Source of the DNA: CAVSJA01 sp963728145
Lineage (GTDB): Bacteria > Bacteroidota > Bacteroidia > Chitinophagales > Chitinophagaceae
Assembly: GCA_963728145.1 (NCBI GenBank)
Contig: CAVSJA010000007.1
Location: 1,054,001 to 1,118,000, forward strand
DNA length: 64,000 bases
Direction: 5' to 3'
Positions 63,914 through 64,000 of this stretch are shown one piece after another. The notes under the pieces were generated by a model. That model saw nothing but the letters and a program-made list of their open reading frames with translations, was not told the origin of the DNA and did not search any database. The translations under genes were made by a program, and so were the position numbers. Position 1 is the first letter of the stretch. Every line of letters begins with the position of its first letter.

Positions 63914-64000
63914 TTAATTAGGACAGGCGGATTTCTTTAGCTCAATTCCGGAATCAAACTGGATTTGTTTGTGATCTGTGAAATACTGGCGGTTTCCTTG
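63914..64000 (-). CDS. Possible C-terminal fragment of a minus-strand gene cut by the window edge
   Basis: On the minus strand one frame is open from the right edge for 28 codons (QGNRQYFTDHKQIQFDSG...) to a TAA at 63914-63916. It is 27 bp upstream of the YdeI-type gene in the same direction, a spacing that would fit an operon. 28 open codons can occur by chance, and I recognise no family, so this is tentative. Confidence 0.3.
   Translation of the reverse strand, partial: QGNRQYFTDHKQIQFDSGIELKKSACPN

Overview
The window looks like a chromosomal segment of a Bacteroidota bacterium, most likely Chitinophagaceae or a close relative (inference). The supporting evidence is a secreted protein with a type IX secretion C-terminal domain, a small PUR-alpha-like (DUF3276) protein, TAnnTTTG-type -7 promoter elements, almost no Shine-Dalgarno sequences, and many OmpA, S74 and TolC-type envelope proteins.

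Region 1 (1-43,044) is the striking part. Seventeen consecutive same-strand genes (P1-P17 here) each encode a duplicated MacB/FtsX-type ABC permease of about 800 residues. They are followed, with gaps of only 30 and 23 bp, by one LolD/MacB-type ATPase (42379-43044) and one TolC-family outer-membrane channel (43068-44501). Each permease holds two copies of [TM - MacB-like periplasmic domain - three-TM FtsX domain] and carries no ATPase. The copies are strongly diverged from each other but share fixed signatures: KEIGIRKVLGA, DFxFxSLH, FLDExxxxxYxxE and a C-terminal NPVKSLR[ST]E. One small secreted NTF2-like gene (24179) interrupts the series. No MacA/HlyD-type adaptor is visible. P1 is cut by the window edge. 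P1, P3 and P6 carry single frameshifts.

The gaps between permeases are not plain spacers. Seven hold copies of one long palindromic element built from ATTGTT-like words. Others hold heptanucleotide tandem tracts (GTGAATR, AATRGGC, GAGGCAA, ATTCACC), perfect inverted repeats, or paired small hairpins with compensatory changes. Related tracts recur later in the window, sometimes as the reverse complement.

Region 2 (44,502-50,839) has a secreted beta-rich protein convergent with tolC, a tRNA-Ser(CGA) with a promoter, a YdjM-type membrane hydrolase convergent with a ClsB-like phospholipase D protein, a 12-bp direct-repeat array, and an ABC exporter fusion broken by a frameshift.

Region 3 (50,973-64,000) is ordinary envelope and housekeeping content: the PUR protein, a large T9SS-exported beta-propeller protein, an OmpA protein with a downstream lipoprotein, a YjbR/MmcQ protein, a YadA-head/S74 fibre protein, a TMEM220 protein, a tandem universal stress protein, a GH20 hexosaminidase, a 306-bp imperfect palindrome, a Gfo/Idh/MocA oxidoreductase and a YdeI-family protein. 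A possible further minus-strand gene runs off the right edge.

Four probable single-indel frameshifts in 64 kb mean either uncorrected sequencing errors or real decay; the sequence alone cannot decide. All functions are inferred from motifs read by eye; no database search was run.
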